From IMG/VR virus record IMGVR_UViG_3300013006_000024, positions 1 to 64,000 of that record: a DNA stretch of 64,000 nucleotides, one strand, 5' to 3'. Positions 16,113 through 24,697 of the stretch are shown piece after piece (the stretch's first letter is position 1; every line of letters begins with the position of its first letter). Position numbers and translations under genes: made by a program. The stretch is from a virus. The notes beneath the pieces are model-generated. The model ran no database searches. It was not told the origin of the DNA and saw only the letters and a program-made list of their open reading frames with translations.

Positions 16113-17248
16113 TGTGGATACGTATAACTTATTATAATCTTACCATTAGAACCAGCAGCATTTACACCTTTACCACCTTGCCCAGCGCCTCCTCTATCCG
16201 AATCATTAGGATTACCGGGTAGCCCGGTGTTATTGTCAGGATTATCTCCAGCTACTGTGTTAATATTACTAGATAATCCACCTGTATACCCGGATCCACC
16301 GCCCCCACCACCACTAGCAGTCCGTATATAATAGCCATATCCGCCTCCACCCCCGTAGTACCCCCCTCCACCACCCCCACCTGGACCATAGCCACCAGAT
16401 GGCTGACCTTTTCCGCCCTGCAACTGAGCTCCAATATATAAAGCATCAGAAGTGTTTTGCCCTGCTGCTCCACCAGCAGATTGTGTACCTCTCTTACCGC
16501 CAGATGCACCCCAATAATTACCCTCACCACCTCCACCGCTATCTAATCCGGATGCACCACCGCCTGCTCCTCCCTTAAGACCTCCTGCTTCCCCAGCCCC
16601 GCCTCCACCGCCACCTGCAATTGCAATTGCATTTGCAAAAGTTTTACTTACCAGGAATATACCAGAATAACCACCACCTCCACCAGAGCCGTATGTTAAG
16701 TTGTAAGATGCATCACCAACACTACCTCCACCGTTGTAACCGCCTATGTGTGTACTAGAGGCTCCTCCTCCAACAGAAATAATATATACTTGACCTGATG
16801 TAACGGTTTTAGTACCGCTTGTATAGCCACCTCCACCTCCAGCTGTATTAGAGCCTACAGTCGAACCGCCTGCACCCCACATTTTAACAGATAATGAAGT
16901 AATACCTGCAGGCACTATAAAACTAACATCTAATCCAGTATAATCATATACTGTTGTTACAGTACCTGTTGACGATGTAGCTTGTGCTAATCCAAGCCAA
17001 TATCCATTATTGTATATTTCTAAAGTATTAAGAGAAGTATTAAACCTTAACATTCCGGAGCTCGGAGCACCCGGTCTTTGTGCAGTTGTACCAGCAGGAA
17101 TAGGTAGAGCGCCTCCAATATTACCGGTAGCAGTAATAATTCCGCTTACCGGTATACCAGATGTAACACCGTCAACAGAAATAGGTACTATAGCACCGGT
17201 ATTAGTTGTCAAAATTCTAGATAAACCGGAAATGGTAGTATCAGCCAT
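16109..17248 (-). CDS. Fibre protein, MADTTIS-type N-terminus with glycine-rich C-terminal domain
   Basis: A 379-residue protein. Residues 1-45 are the shared N-terminal module (MADTTISGLSRILTTNTGAI). After TTVYDYTGLDVSFIVPAG the sequence becomes a glycine-rich domain with repeated GGGGG blocks (about residues 120-370), ending GKIIISYTYP. Glycine-rich adhesins of this kind occur at the tips of T4-like tail fibres (gp38-like) and in bacterial surface proteins. The DNA of this stretch is clearly more GC-rich than its surroundings because of the Gly codons. Confidence 0.7.
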   Translation of the reverse strand: MADTTISGLSRILTTNTGAIVPISVDGVTSGIPVSGIITATGNIGGALPIPAGTTAQRPGAPSSGMLRFNTSLNTLEIYNNGYWLGLAQATSSTGTVTTVYDYTGLDVSFIVPAGITSLSVKMWGAGGSTVGSNTAGGGGGYTSGTKTVTSGQVYIISVGGGASSTHIGGYNGGGSVGDASYNLTYGSGGGGGYSGIFLVSKTFANAIAIAGGGGGGAGEAGGLKGGAGGGASGLDSGGGGEGNYWGASGGKRGTQSAGGAAGQNTSDALYIGAQLQGGKGQPSGGYGPGGGGGGGYYGGGGGYGYYIRTASGGGGGGSGYTGGLSSNINTVAGDNPDNNTGLPGNPNDSDRGGAGQGGKGVNAAGSNGKIIISYTYPQ

Positions 17249-17253
17249 CTAAT

Positions 17254-17260
17254 TATTTAT
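17254..17260 (-). promoter_or_regulatory. Late promoter box ATAAATA
   Basis: ATAAATA on the minus strand, 5 nt before the ATG at 17248. Confidence 0.6.
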
Positions 17261-17264
17261 TAAT

Positions 17265-17828
17265 TTAACTAATGAGAAGTTGTTTAGTCTTAAGCTGATT
17301 AAAGTATTCTTTATTTAGAAAAATAAGATCATTCTTCTTAGTAAACGTTCTTACGCTAGCAAATGTATAGTTTTCTATATTAACACTATCTATATAACTT
17401 CTAATACTATTAATAACTTCAATACCTCTGCCGTCGTTAGAAGAAAGGAGGTGGGTAAGAAAATCAAACGATATATTAGTAATAAACATCTTTATAGGTA
17501 ATAATTTCTTTATTTTAGCTAAAACAATATTAAGAGTCTTAAGAACGTCCTCTTCTTTAAAATACTTAAAAATATGTAACTGTTCGAGTTGGGTATTATT
17601 AAAGTAAATAATAGTTTTTTCAGTACTAGGGTTATTCAAAAGCTCTTCACAAAGACTATGAATAATATGATGATAGAAAAACTTCTTAGCATGATTAGAT
17701 ATTTTCTCTTTTAAAAGATCAAACCTATGCAGATCGTTTATTAAATTAACTTCCATCTTTCTTGCGAAAATATAGTTAAAATTTAGCAGCTTAAAATTAT
17801 ATTGACTAAACTCAATTTTTTTGAGCAT
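17265..17828 (-). CDS. Hypothetical protein under early-type promoter
   Basis: A 187-residue protein, mixed alpha/beta in appearance, with TIIYFNNTQLEQLHIFKYF and KKLLPIKMFITNISFDFLTHLL segments and a FLNKEYFNQL C-terminus. No family recognised. Unlike its late neighbours it has a class A promoter 5 nt upstream of the ATG, so it is probably expressed early. Confidence 0.5.
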   Translation of the reverse strand: MLKKIEFSQYNFKLLNFNYIFARKMEVNLINDLHRFDLLKEKISNHAKKFFYHHIIHSLCEELLNNPSTEKTIIYFNNTQLEQLHIFKYFKEEDVLKTLNIVLAKIKKLLPIKMFITNISFDFLTHLLSSNDGRGIEVINSIRSYIDSVNIENYTFASVRTFTKKNDLIFLNKEYFNQLKTKQLLIS

Positions 17829-17833
17829 ATCTT

Positions 17834-17861
17834 ATTATGAATGAAAATATAAACTACTCAA
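17834..17861 (-). promoter_or_regulatory. Class A promoter
   Basis: On the minus strand TTGAGT (17861-17856), 16 nt, CATAAT (17839-17834), 5 nt, ATG at 17828. It overlaps the 3' end of the SegE-like gene. Confidence 0.55.
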
Positions 17862-18267
17862 GAAATTTTTTAGGCGGTCTGCCGATTCTCACATTAATAA
17901 TACCATTATAATAATCTTCTCTCATTAAAACGTTTTTGTCGATTTGTTCGCTTATTTCGAAATATGCTAATTCCCATTTCGAGCCGCATGCCCGTAATAT
18001 CTTGAATATAAATTTATCTTTACCATATTTTTTAATATCTTCGTTTAAATCGGTCGATGAGCTAGTATACTCTTTCCAATCTGATTCTTTAATTTCAATT
18101 CTTTTATTCTTTTTTCCTTTTAAAGGCTTTCTCTTTAATTTTGACTTACACTGTTTTTTGCCAATATATTTCTTACCGGTAATAGTATTTGTAATTTCAT
18201 ATATAAAGCCAAACGTATTCTCGTCTATAATTACGTTTTCATTTAATATCCAATGACCTAGATCCAC
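17854..18267 (-). CDS. SegE-like GIY-YIG endonuclease domain protein
   Basis: A 137-residue protein read from GTG at 18267. FIYEITNTITGKKYIGKKQ (about residues 21-39) is the GIY-YIG motif, ESDWKEYTSSSTDLNEDIKKYG is the conserved second block of the SegE-like family, and FIFKIL plus EDYYNGIINV follow. Such proteins are common in T4-like phages and are not necessarily mobile homing enzymes. A CTAAATA box lies 4 nt upstream of the GTG, a variant of the late box. It overlaps the gene upstream slightly. Confidence 0.72.
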   Translation of the reverse strand: MDLGHWILNENVIIDENTFGFIYEITNTITGKKYIGKKQCKSKLKRKPLKGKKNKRIEIKESDWKEYTSSSTDLNEDIKKYGKDKFIFKILRACGSKWELAYFEISEQIDKNVLMREDYYNGIINVRIGRPPKKFLE

Positions 18268-18270
18268 GAG

Positions 18271-18522
18271 TTATTTAGAAAGCTTTAAGACTAATCCAGG
18301 TAATGGACGTCGCTGTACAAAAAATTTCTTCTTCTTTTTACCAGCACCTAATACTTTTGGAACCCTTGAATCATTTGGCGCGTAATTGTCTTTATGACCG
18401 GGAAATGCATTCCCAGTAGCTCCGGAATCAACCGTACCAAATACGCTTGTAGCTCCTCCTGCTACATTCATTTCACTTAATGTTTTATAAAAAGCCTGTT
18501 CAAATAAACCTATTGATTTCAT
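18271..18522 (-). CDS. Small late protein with N-terminal LSE site
   Basis: An 83-residue protein. Its N-terminus MKSIGLFEQAFYKTLSEMN has LFE (6-8) and LSE (15-17), both fitting the prohead protease pattern. It is followed by a Gly/Ala-rich segment and a very basic patch (KVLGAGKKKKKFFVQRR). Short proteins of this layout, with SRVPKVLG near the middle, recur in T4-like phages; an internal head protein is likely. The gene start faces the plus-strand early operon. Confidence 0.5.
   Translation of the reverse strand: MKSIGLFEQAFYKTLSEMNVAGGATSVFGTVDSGATGNAFPGHKDNYAPNDSRVPKVLGAGKKKKKFFVQRRPLPGLVLKLSK
18272..18278 (-). promoter_or_regulatory. Late-type box variant CTAAATA
   Basis: CTAAATA on the minus strand, 4 nt before the GTG at 18267, inside the end of the preceding gene. 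Confidence 0.35.
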
Positions 18523-18540
18523 ATAACTATATACTATTAT
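18513..18540 (+). promoter_or_regulatory. Class A promoter of the uvsW-55-47-46 operon
   Basis: TTGATT (18513-18518), 16 nt, TATTAT (18535-18540), 8 nt, ATG at 18549. It lies partly within the start of the opposite-strand gene. Confidence 0.68.
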
Positions 18541-18548
18541 TTAAGTTA

Positions 18549-18941
18549 ATGCTGCTAGAAGATTACATAAAAGAGCTAGAAAATGACTTAAAAATTGATG
18601 AGCTTATTTTAAAAGAATATCAATTAAAGTTACCGGGTATAAAGCATAAATGGGCTGGCCGATGCATTCGTCATAAGCTAGAGCTAGTAGCGATTCGTAA
18701 GAAGAGAGAAAAACTAAAGAAAGAAATTGTAGATAAAATACAGGAACAAAGTCCGGTAAAACTCGCAATACCTATGGTGGAACGCACAGCAGAGAAATGT
18801 TCTGAAATTACTGACATTGATAATACTATAAAAGAATTGGAACTGATAATAGAGTTGTTAGAAAAATCGGAAAAGACATTAAGCTCTACGTCTTATGATA
18901 TTAAGAATCTTGTTGATATTATTAAACTTGAAACAACGTAA
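18549..18941 (+). CDS. Hypothetical coiled-coil protein, first gene of early operon
   Basis: A 130-residue protein read from the ATG at 18549 (the frame extends upstream to 18480, but the promoter at 18513-18540 would then lie inside the gene). It is strongly helical and charged, with likely coiled coils at LEDYIKELENDLKIDELIL and IDNTIKELELIIELLEKSEK. No family recognised. The stop overlaps the start of the next gene (TAATG). Confidence 0.55.
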   Translation: MLLEDYIKELENDLKIDELILKEYQLKLPGIKHKWAGRCIRHKLELVAIRKKREKLKKEIVDKIQEQSPVKLAIPMVERTAEKCSEITDIDNTIKELELIIELLEKSEKTLSSTSYDIKNLVDIIKLETT

Positions 18942-19810
18942 TGAAGGTTTTATTTATTGCAGACGGGCTTTGTGATTATCAAAGTGATACTATTTTTCAC
19001 GGCTTGTATGATCTGTTGGGTGCTGATTTTACTCATTCAAATGAGTATCATTTTATGTATAGAGAGCAGACTAATGTAACGGATCTAATTAATAGATGCT
19101 CTGGCCGCGGATTTACAATGTGGGGGCATCTACCGAAATATTATAATGATAATTCTGACCTCGAATCAAAGATTAAAAATAAATTATTTGATTATATAAT
19201 ATATGGTAGTATTAGACGTAATAAAAACTATCTAGAGCTAGTAAAGCAATATTATCCTAAAAATAAAATCTGTTTTATAGAAGGAGAAGACTGCACGGGT
19301 GTTTTTGATACTGATGGTATTATACTCTTTAAAAGGGAATTAGTTTTTGAACCTACAACGTTATTACGACCAATTTCCTTTGGTATACCACCAAAAAAAA
19401 TTGTTACTGATACTACTATTATTAATAAGACAAGGGATATAGCTGAATATATACCTAGCTCACCTGGTACAGGTTATATTTTTGAAAATGAAGACGCATA
19501 TTATAATAACTATAAAACAGCTAAATTCGGTATAACGAAGAAAAAATCTGGTTGGGATTGTATGAGGCACTATGAAATTTTGGCAAATTATTGTATACCT
19601 TTATTTGAAAATTTAGACGCGTGTCCTTCATGTACTATGGTAAATTTTCCTAAAGAGGATATTATTAATATTAATAGAAAGTTTATTAGTAATGATTTAT
19701 CTCATTTAGAGTATAATGATGTATTAAATAAACTATTTGAATATACTAAAATAAACCTCACGACAACTGCAATTACAAAATACGTATTAGATACGCTTAA
19801 AAATCTGTGA
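18941..19810 (+). CDS. Putative glycosyltransferase (GT-B/exostosin-like)
   Basis: A 289-residue protein beginning MKVLFIADGLCDYQSD. The C-terminal third has KKSGWDCMRHYEILANYCIPLFENLDACP, the pattern of the sugar-nucleotide-binding region in GT-B and exostosin-type enzymes (conserved E after RxxE/YE, then a proline-leucine strand). It is embedded between an unknown gene and uvsW and overlaps both, so it is expressed with recombination genes. Acceptor unknown. Confidence 0.55.
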   Translation: MKVLFIADGLCDYQSDTIFHGLYDLLGADFTHSNEYHFMYREQTNVTDLINRCSGRGFTMWGHLPKYYNDNSDLESKIKNKLFDYIIYGSIRRNKNYLELVKQYYPKNKICFIEGEDCTGVFDTDGIILFKRELVFEPTTLLRPISFGIPPKKIVTDTTIINKTRDIAEYIPSSPGTGYIFENEDAYYNNYKTAKFGITKKKSGWDCMRHYEILANYCIPLFENLDACPSCTMVNFPKEDIININRKFISNDLSHLEYNDVLNKLFEYTKINLTTTAITKYVLDTLKNL

Positions 19811-21264
19811 TTCAATTTTTATACGATATTAAAAAATGTACGGCTATAATTTCTGGTGATAAGCTAGAAGAAATACGCGAAACGTTTTCTGTAAAGAACG
19901 ATGCAGCTTTTTTCGTTCGCAAGCGTTACGGAAGATTTTTACCACAACGTATATATGCTATAACACCAACAGGTAGATTTGAGCCCGGTCTTTATTTTGA
20001 GATAAGAAAATATTTAACTAACAACCAATATATTGGTGAAGTTACAACGGAGTCAGGATTAACAGAGTATATAATACCTGCAAGTAAATGGAAGTCTAAT
20101 CCACATTATAGTGAAAATATTGTGCCTCTTACTTTACCCTTAAGAGATTACCAGGAAGAGATAGTTAAGAAAGCATATACAATCGGTAGAGGTACAATTG
20201 TATTAGCAACCGCAGGCGGTAAAACACTTACAGCAGCTTCTCTTCTAACTAAACTATTTCTTTTATATGGATCAAAATTTAACTGCTTATATATTGTTCC
20301 TGATCTAGGTCTAGTACAGCAAACATTAGGTGATTTCAATTCATATAATGTACCATTTACAGTGCGTAAATGGACAGGAAGCTGTCCTTTAGAAGGAAGC
20401 GCAAACGTAACAGTAGCCAATCTAGGTATTTTACAAAGTAAAAATACAGATTTATCTTGGATAGAGGATATTGATTGTCTAATTGTTGACGAGGTTCATA
20501 AAATTAGAAAAGGCAATGAGGTTAATAAGATTATAAAGAAAATAAAAACACCCGTTAGATTTGGTTTTACGGGTACTATGCCTGAGAATTTAATAGATCA
20601 ATGGAACATTATAGGAAAGATAGGGCCAATAATTTATGAAAAGCATAGTCACGAATTACGATTAGAGAATTATGTTAGTAATGCACAGGTGCAGATTTTT
20701 AAATTATTATTTAAAGAAGATCCATTTAAAGATACGGTTATCTCTTCTGCTAATCTATATAGAGAAGAGCAGCGCTTTTTAATGCGCAGTCAGTTTAGAA
20801 ATAATGTTATTGGAAAAATATCATGTAAGCTGGCAAATAATACTCTGATTTTAATCGACTTTATTGAGCATGGCGAGACTCTCTATAAAACTATTAAAGA
20901 AATATGCCCAGATAAGCAAGTTTATTTTATTCGCGGCGAGGTTGAAGTAGCTGAAAGAGAGAAGATTAGAGCTTTAATGGAGAATAGAACCGATGTTATA
21001 GTTGTAGCGATTTCTAAGATATTTTCGACCGGTATTAATATTAAAAATTTACACTACATTATATTTGCATGCGGCGGCAAAGCTAAGATTAAAATTGTCC
21101 AATCTATAGGACGAGGCCTTCGCTTGCATAAGGATAAGGATAAGCTTATAATATTCGACATCGCCGATAACTTCAAGTATAGCTCTGCTCATATGGAGAA
21201 GCGAATAAACCTTTATGAAAAAGAAAAAATACAATACAGCATTAAAGAAATCCAAGAAGCCTAA
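19807..21264 (+). CDS. uvsW: UvsW-type SF2 DNA/RNA helicase
   Basis: A 485-residue SF2 helicase; T4 UvsW has about 500 residues and resolves recombination intermediates and R-loops. It has LPLRDYQEEIVKKA (Q-motif-like), ATAGGKTLTAASLL (motif I), LIVDEVHKI (DEVH box), FGFTGTMPE (motif III), VAISKIFSTGINIKN (motif V) and VQSIGRGLR (motif VI). It starts with GTG in a GTGA overlap with the previous gene. Confidence 0.9.
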   Translation: MIQFLYDIKKCTAIISGDKLEEIRETFSVKNDAAFFVRKRYGRFLPQRIYAITPTGRFEPGLYFEIRKYLTNNQYIGEVTTESGLTEYIIPASKWKSNPHYSENIVPLTLPLRDYQEEIVKKAYTIGRGTIVLATAGGKTLTAASLLTKLFLLYGSKFNCLYIVPDLGLVQQTLGDFNSYNVPFTVRKWTGSCPLEGSANVTVANLGILQSKNTDLSWIEDIDCLIVDEVHKIRKGNEVNKIIKKIKTPVRFGFTGTMPENLIDQWNIIGKIGPIIYEKHSHELRLENYVSNAQVQIFKLLFKEDPFKDTVISSANLYREEQRFLMRSQFRNNVIGKISCKLANNTLILIDFIEHGETLYKTIKEICPDKQVYFIRGEVEVAEREKIRALMENRTDVIVVAISKIFSTGINIKNLHYIIFACGGKAKIKIVQSIGRGLRLHKDKDKLIIFDIADNFKYSSAHMEKRINLYEKEKIQYSIKEIQEA

Positions 21265-21823
21265 AGCTGAGGAATCTGCTGATGCAGATCAGATAAAAAA
21301 TGATCCAGATCTTAAAAAGATTATGTCTAAAGGTGTTATGGCTACGCCAGAAGTTACGCCCACCGGTAAAAAACTTAAGCCAAAGGAAAAGGTTTATTAT
21401 GTTAACGGTAAAGAGTTTGAAGAAGAGATACGTGTATACTATAAATCAGGTGTTGTTTCTCAGAAACTCGGTGAAAGCATTACAAAGATTGCAAACGGGT
21501 TATCTTATGCACCCAATTTTATTAACTACTCCTATAAGGATGATATGATAGGCGATGCAATCGTAAAAATGTTTTCCGCATTACGTAATCAAAAGTTTAG
21601 ACTTGATACTGGGTTTAGCCCCTTCTCTTATTTTACAACAATTGCATTTCATGCTTTTATTAATCGGATTAAGAAAGAAAATAAGCATCATGCCGTACTA
21701 AATGAATATCGTGACAAAGTATATACGGATTTAATGCTAAGCCCAGATGGAAACGGGAATACATATAACATTTATGTAGAGCCAAGCGACGACGACAATT
21801 ATAATACAAGTAGTGAAAGCTGA
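21215..21823 (+). CDS. 55: Late-transcription sigma factor gp55-like
   Basis: A 202-residue protein similar in size and layout to T4 gp55, the sigma factor that directs host RNA polymerase to TATAAATA late promoters. YVNGKEFEEEIRVYYKSG, FINYSYKDDMIGDAIVKMF and FSPFSYFTTIAFHAFINRIKK match the gp55/sigma region 2 pattern (SPFSYFTTI). It starts inside the end of uvsW (50-nt overlap) and overlaps the start of 47. Its presence fits the many late boxes in this window. Confidence 0.82.
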   Translation: MKKKKYNTALKKSKKPKAEESADADQIKNDPDLKKIMSKGVMATPEVTPTGKKLKPKEKVYYVNGKEFEEEIRVYYKSGVVSQKLGESITKIANGLSYAPNFINYSYKDDMIGDAIVKMFSALRNQKFRLDTGFSPFSYFTTIAFHAFINRIKKENKHHAVLNEYRDKVYTDLMLSPDGNGNTYNIYVEPSDDDNYNTSSES

Positions 21824-22886
21824 TAAAGAAATAACACTCAGCACAGATAAAGTTTGTTGTATTTCCGATATACATATTGGTGTACATCAGAATAGTCTTG
21901 TGTGGCACGAAACAGCTCTAAAGTGGGCTGAATGGCTTAAATCTGAATTACAGAAAAAGAAGATAAAAGATATTTTTATACTCGGTGATCTTTATCATTA
22001 TAGAGATGAAATTGCTGTAAATACAATCCATGTTGTTAATCAAATATTAAAACTTTGGGAAGATTTTAATATTGTTATTTTAGTAGGCAATCATGATTCT
22101 TATTATAAAGACAGAACTGATGTAAACTCATTATCTATTCTTAACGGGTGGAAGAATATTAAAGTTATTAGTGAGATACATCATTGTACAATTTTAGGTA
22201 AAAAGGTTTCGTTTGTTCCGTGGGGTGCAGATATATCTAAATTAGAAGAAAGTGATTTAATGCTTGGTCATTTAGAAATAGAAAGCTTTAAAATGCATAG
22301 CTATAAGCTATGTGATCATGGAATAAAATCTACCGATCTTTTATCTAAAGCTAAGCTTATTATGAGTGGTCACTTTCATCTACGCGATGAAAGAAAATAT
22401 AATGATAAAACTATTTTATATATTGGCAATCCTTTTGAAATGGATTTCGGTGATACCGGCGACACAAAAGGATATTATATTTTAGACTTTAATGATTTGA
22501 ATTATAAATTCTACGAAAATACTATTTCACCGAAACATAAAAAAATAGCTATTTCAGAGCTATCCAAGTTTGTAGCCCTTAGTGCAGCAGATATAAAAAA
22601 TAATATTCAAAATAATATTGTTAAAGTTTTAATTGATAAAAATATTCAAACCGATGATATTGACCTATTAATACAAAAGCTTTCAGCTCATCAACCATTT
22701 AATCTATCTGTTGATTATTCACTATATAATAACAGTGTCGTTGTCAATGACGATCAAGCGTGTGATATATCGGGAGTAGATATGAGTAAAGCTATCGAAG
22801 AGTTTATTGAGATACTTGATATAGAGAAAAAATCAGAAATATCCAAATATTGTGTTGAGCTTTACAAAAAGGCAGTTAATAAATGA
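21813..22886 (+). CDS. 47: SbcD/Mre11-type recombination endonuclease subunit gp47
   Basis: A 357-residue metallophosphoesterase forming the nuclease with gp46. Motifs in order are CISDIHIGVH, ILGDLYHYRDE, LVGNHDSYYKD and SGHFHLRDERKY, the complete set of metal-ligand motifs of Mre11/SbcD enzymes. It is read from GTG, overlaps gp55 by 11 nt, and overlaps 46 by 4 nt (ATGA). Confidence 0.92.
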   Translation: MKADKEITLSTDKVCCISDIHIGVHQNSLVWHETALKWAEWLKSELQKKKIKDIFILGDLYHYRDEIAVNTIHVVNQILKLWEDFNIVILVGNHDSYYKDRTDVNSLSILNGWKNIKVISEIHHCTILGKKVSFVPWGADISKLEESDLMLGHLEIESFKMHSYKLCDHGIKSTDLLSKAKLIMSGHFHLRDERKYNDKTILYIGNPFEMDFGDTGDTKGYYILDFNDLNYKFYENTISPKHKKIAISELSKFVALSAADIKNNIQNNIVKVLIDKNIQTDDIDLLIQKLSAHQPFNLSVDYSLYNNSVVVNDDQACDISGVDMSKAIEEFIEILDIEKKSEISKYCVELYKKAVNK

Positions 22887-24694
22887 AGAACGTTGTTTTT
22901 AAAAGCATTAGTATTAAGAATTTTTTATCGGTTGGTAATCAGCCTGTCAAGGTAGAGTTTAAACCCGGGCTTCATATTATTACAGGCGTTAATAGAGATA
23001 AGGAGGATCGTAGAAACGGTGTCGGTAAATCTACAATAGCTGATGCTATATATTTTGCTGTGTTTGGTGAAACACTGCGAGATCTTAAAAAAGAAAATAT
23101 TATTAATAATGTCAATCGTAAGGGCTGTGAAGTTGTTCTTGAATTAGCAATTAATAATATGGATAAAAAAGAAGATATACAGATTATTAGAACTATTGAG
23201 CCTTCGAAATGTTATCTTTATATTAACGGAGAGGATAAGACGAGAGATAGTATAACAAATACGACATCTTATATTGCTTCGAAGATCAGTAGCAACCCAG
23301 AAGTATTTCAAAACTGTGTTATTATGACCATAAACAACACCATACCGTTTATGGCAAAGAAGAAGCAAGAGAAGAGAAAGTTTATCGAAGATATTTTTAA
23401 TCTTAGTGTATTCGGTGATATGTTAGATATTCTTAAGACAGATATTAATGAAAAGAAAAAAGTATTTGATATAAGCGTTGCAAAGCATGATGAGATACAG
23501 AAAACAATTCTTACATATGAAAAGCAAAAAGAAGCTTCTTCTTTCGAGAGGTATAAGAAAAAGGAAAAATATCTCACGCGTCAAGAAAACAATACAAAGG
23601 AAATAAAAGAAATAAATGATAAGCTTACTAAGTTTGTTCTACCGGATGTTGAGCAAATTAAAAAAGATATAGCAGAGCAAGAAGCCAATACATTAAAGGT
23701 TGATAATAAGCTCAAGGATGTTCGACATACTATCTCAGAAAATACAACTCTTATTTCACAATGCAATAAGAAACTAACTTCTGTAGGTACGGATAAAGAG
23801 GTATGCCCGACGTGCTTGAGATCGATAGAAGAGACAGACAGGAATCATATTAAAAATGAAAAGAAGAAGATAAAAGTTGAGATTGAAAATTATGAAACTG
23901 ATATTGAGAAGTTAAAGGTTGAAGAAAAGCAGTACATAACATTACAGAATGCTCTAGATACTAGAATTCAAAAACTAAGAGAAAATGCATCTGAATATAA
24001 GCATAAAGTTAAAGAGAAACAGAATCTAGAAGAAAGGTTATCGCAGCTAGAGAAGTGGCAGATTGAACTACAACAAGATTTAAAAGATATCGATAACGAT
24101 TCGAATTCTTTTGATGCGCTTATTCAGGAGCAAAATAAAAGACTTACCGATATTAAGTCTGAAATAGATTCTATTAAGAAAGATTTAAATTTATTCGATG
24201 TAGTTAAGTTTGTTGTATCTGAAGAAGGTGTTAAGTCATATATCGTTAAGAAGATATTACAACTGTTCAATAGTAAGCTAGCATACTACTTGAAAAAGAT
24301 GGATGCTAATTGTATTTGTACGTTTAATGAGTATTTTGAAGAAGAGATTATAGACAATAAAGGTAAAAATTGTTCCTATTTTAACTTTAGCGGAGCCGAG
24401 CGTAAGAATATTGATTTAGCATGTCTTTTTACTTTTATGGATATTCGCCGTCTGCAGGGTGATGTTTCTTTTAATTTTAGTATATATGACGAACTTTTTG
24501 ATTCGAGTTTAGATGAGAGAGGTGTTGAGTTAGTTATTAGTATTCTTAAAGAAAGAGTGGAGAAGTATAAAGAATCAATTATGGTAATTAGTCATAGAAA
24601 AGAAAGTATAAAAGCTGCAACAGGTGATATTATTTTCCTAGAAAAGAATAATGGTATAACAAAACGAGTTGATTACAAAGAGTATACCATTTAA
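22883..24694 (+). CDS. 46: SbcC/Rad50-type recombination ATPase subunit gp46
   Basis: A 603-residue SMC-like ATPase. NGVGKSTIADAIYF (residues 45-58) is the Walker A core, but several extra residues separate ITG from NGVGKS compared with the usual ITGxNGxGKS. A long coiled coil (about 190-440) carries the zinc-hook CPTC. The C-terminal FNFSGAERKNIDLACLF signature and SIYDELFDSSLDERG Walker B/D-loop complete the ATPase. It forms the end-resection complex with gp47. Confidence 0.92.
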   Translation: MKNVVFKSISIKNFLSVGNQPVKVEFKPGLHIITGVNRDKEDRRNGVGKSTIADAIYFAVFGETLRDLKKENIINNVNRKGCEVVLELAINNMDKKEDIQIIRTIEPSKCYLYINGEDKTRDSITNTTSYIASKISSNPEVFQNCVIMTINNTIPFMAKKKQEKRKFIEDIFNLSVFGDMLDILKTDINEKKKVFDISVAKHDEIQKTILTYEKQKEASSFERYKKKEKYLTRQENNTKEIKEINDKLTKFVLPDVEQIKKDIAEQEANTLKVDNKLKDVRHTISENTTLISQCNKKLTSVGTDKEVCPTCLRSIEETDRNHIKNEKKKIKVEIENYETDIEKLKVEEKQYITLQNALDTRIQKLRENASEYKHKVKEKQNLEERLSQLEKWQIELQQDLKDIDNDSNSFDALIQEQNKRLTDIKSEIDSIKKDLNLFDVVKFVVSEEGVKSYIVKKILQLFNSKLAYYLKKMDANCICTFNEYFEEEIIDNKGKNCSYFNFSGAERKNIDLACLFTFMDIRRLQGDVSFNFSIYDELFDSSLDERGVELVISILKERVEKYKESIMVISHRKESIKAATGDIIFLEKNNGITKRVDYKEYTI

Positions 24695-24697
24695 TAT

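Noticed and set aside
16252-16536. Open frame in another register inside the glycine-rich fibre gene
   Set aside because: Explained by the low-complexity Gly codons of the real gene; no start signal or late box.
17440-17460. AGGAGG-like sequence near 17448
   Set aside because: It lies inside a minus-strand coding region and precedes no start codon of a supported gene.
17854-18267. Homing endonuclease insertion
   Set aside because: The SegE-like GIY-YIG protein is common in T4-like phages and I see no disrupted gene or intron around it.
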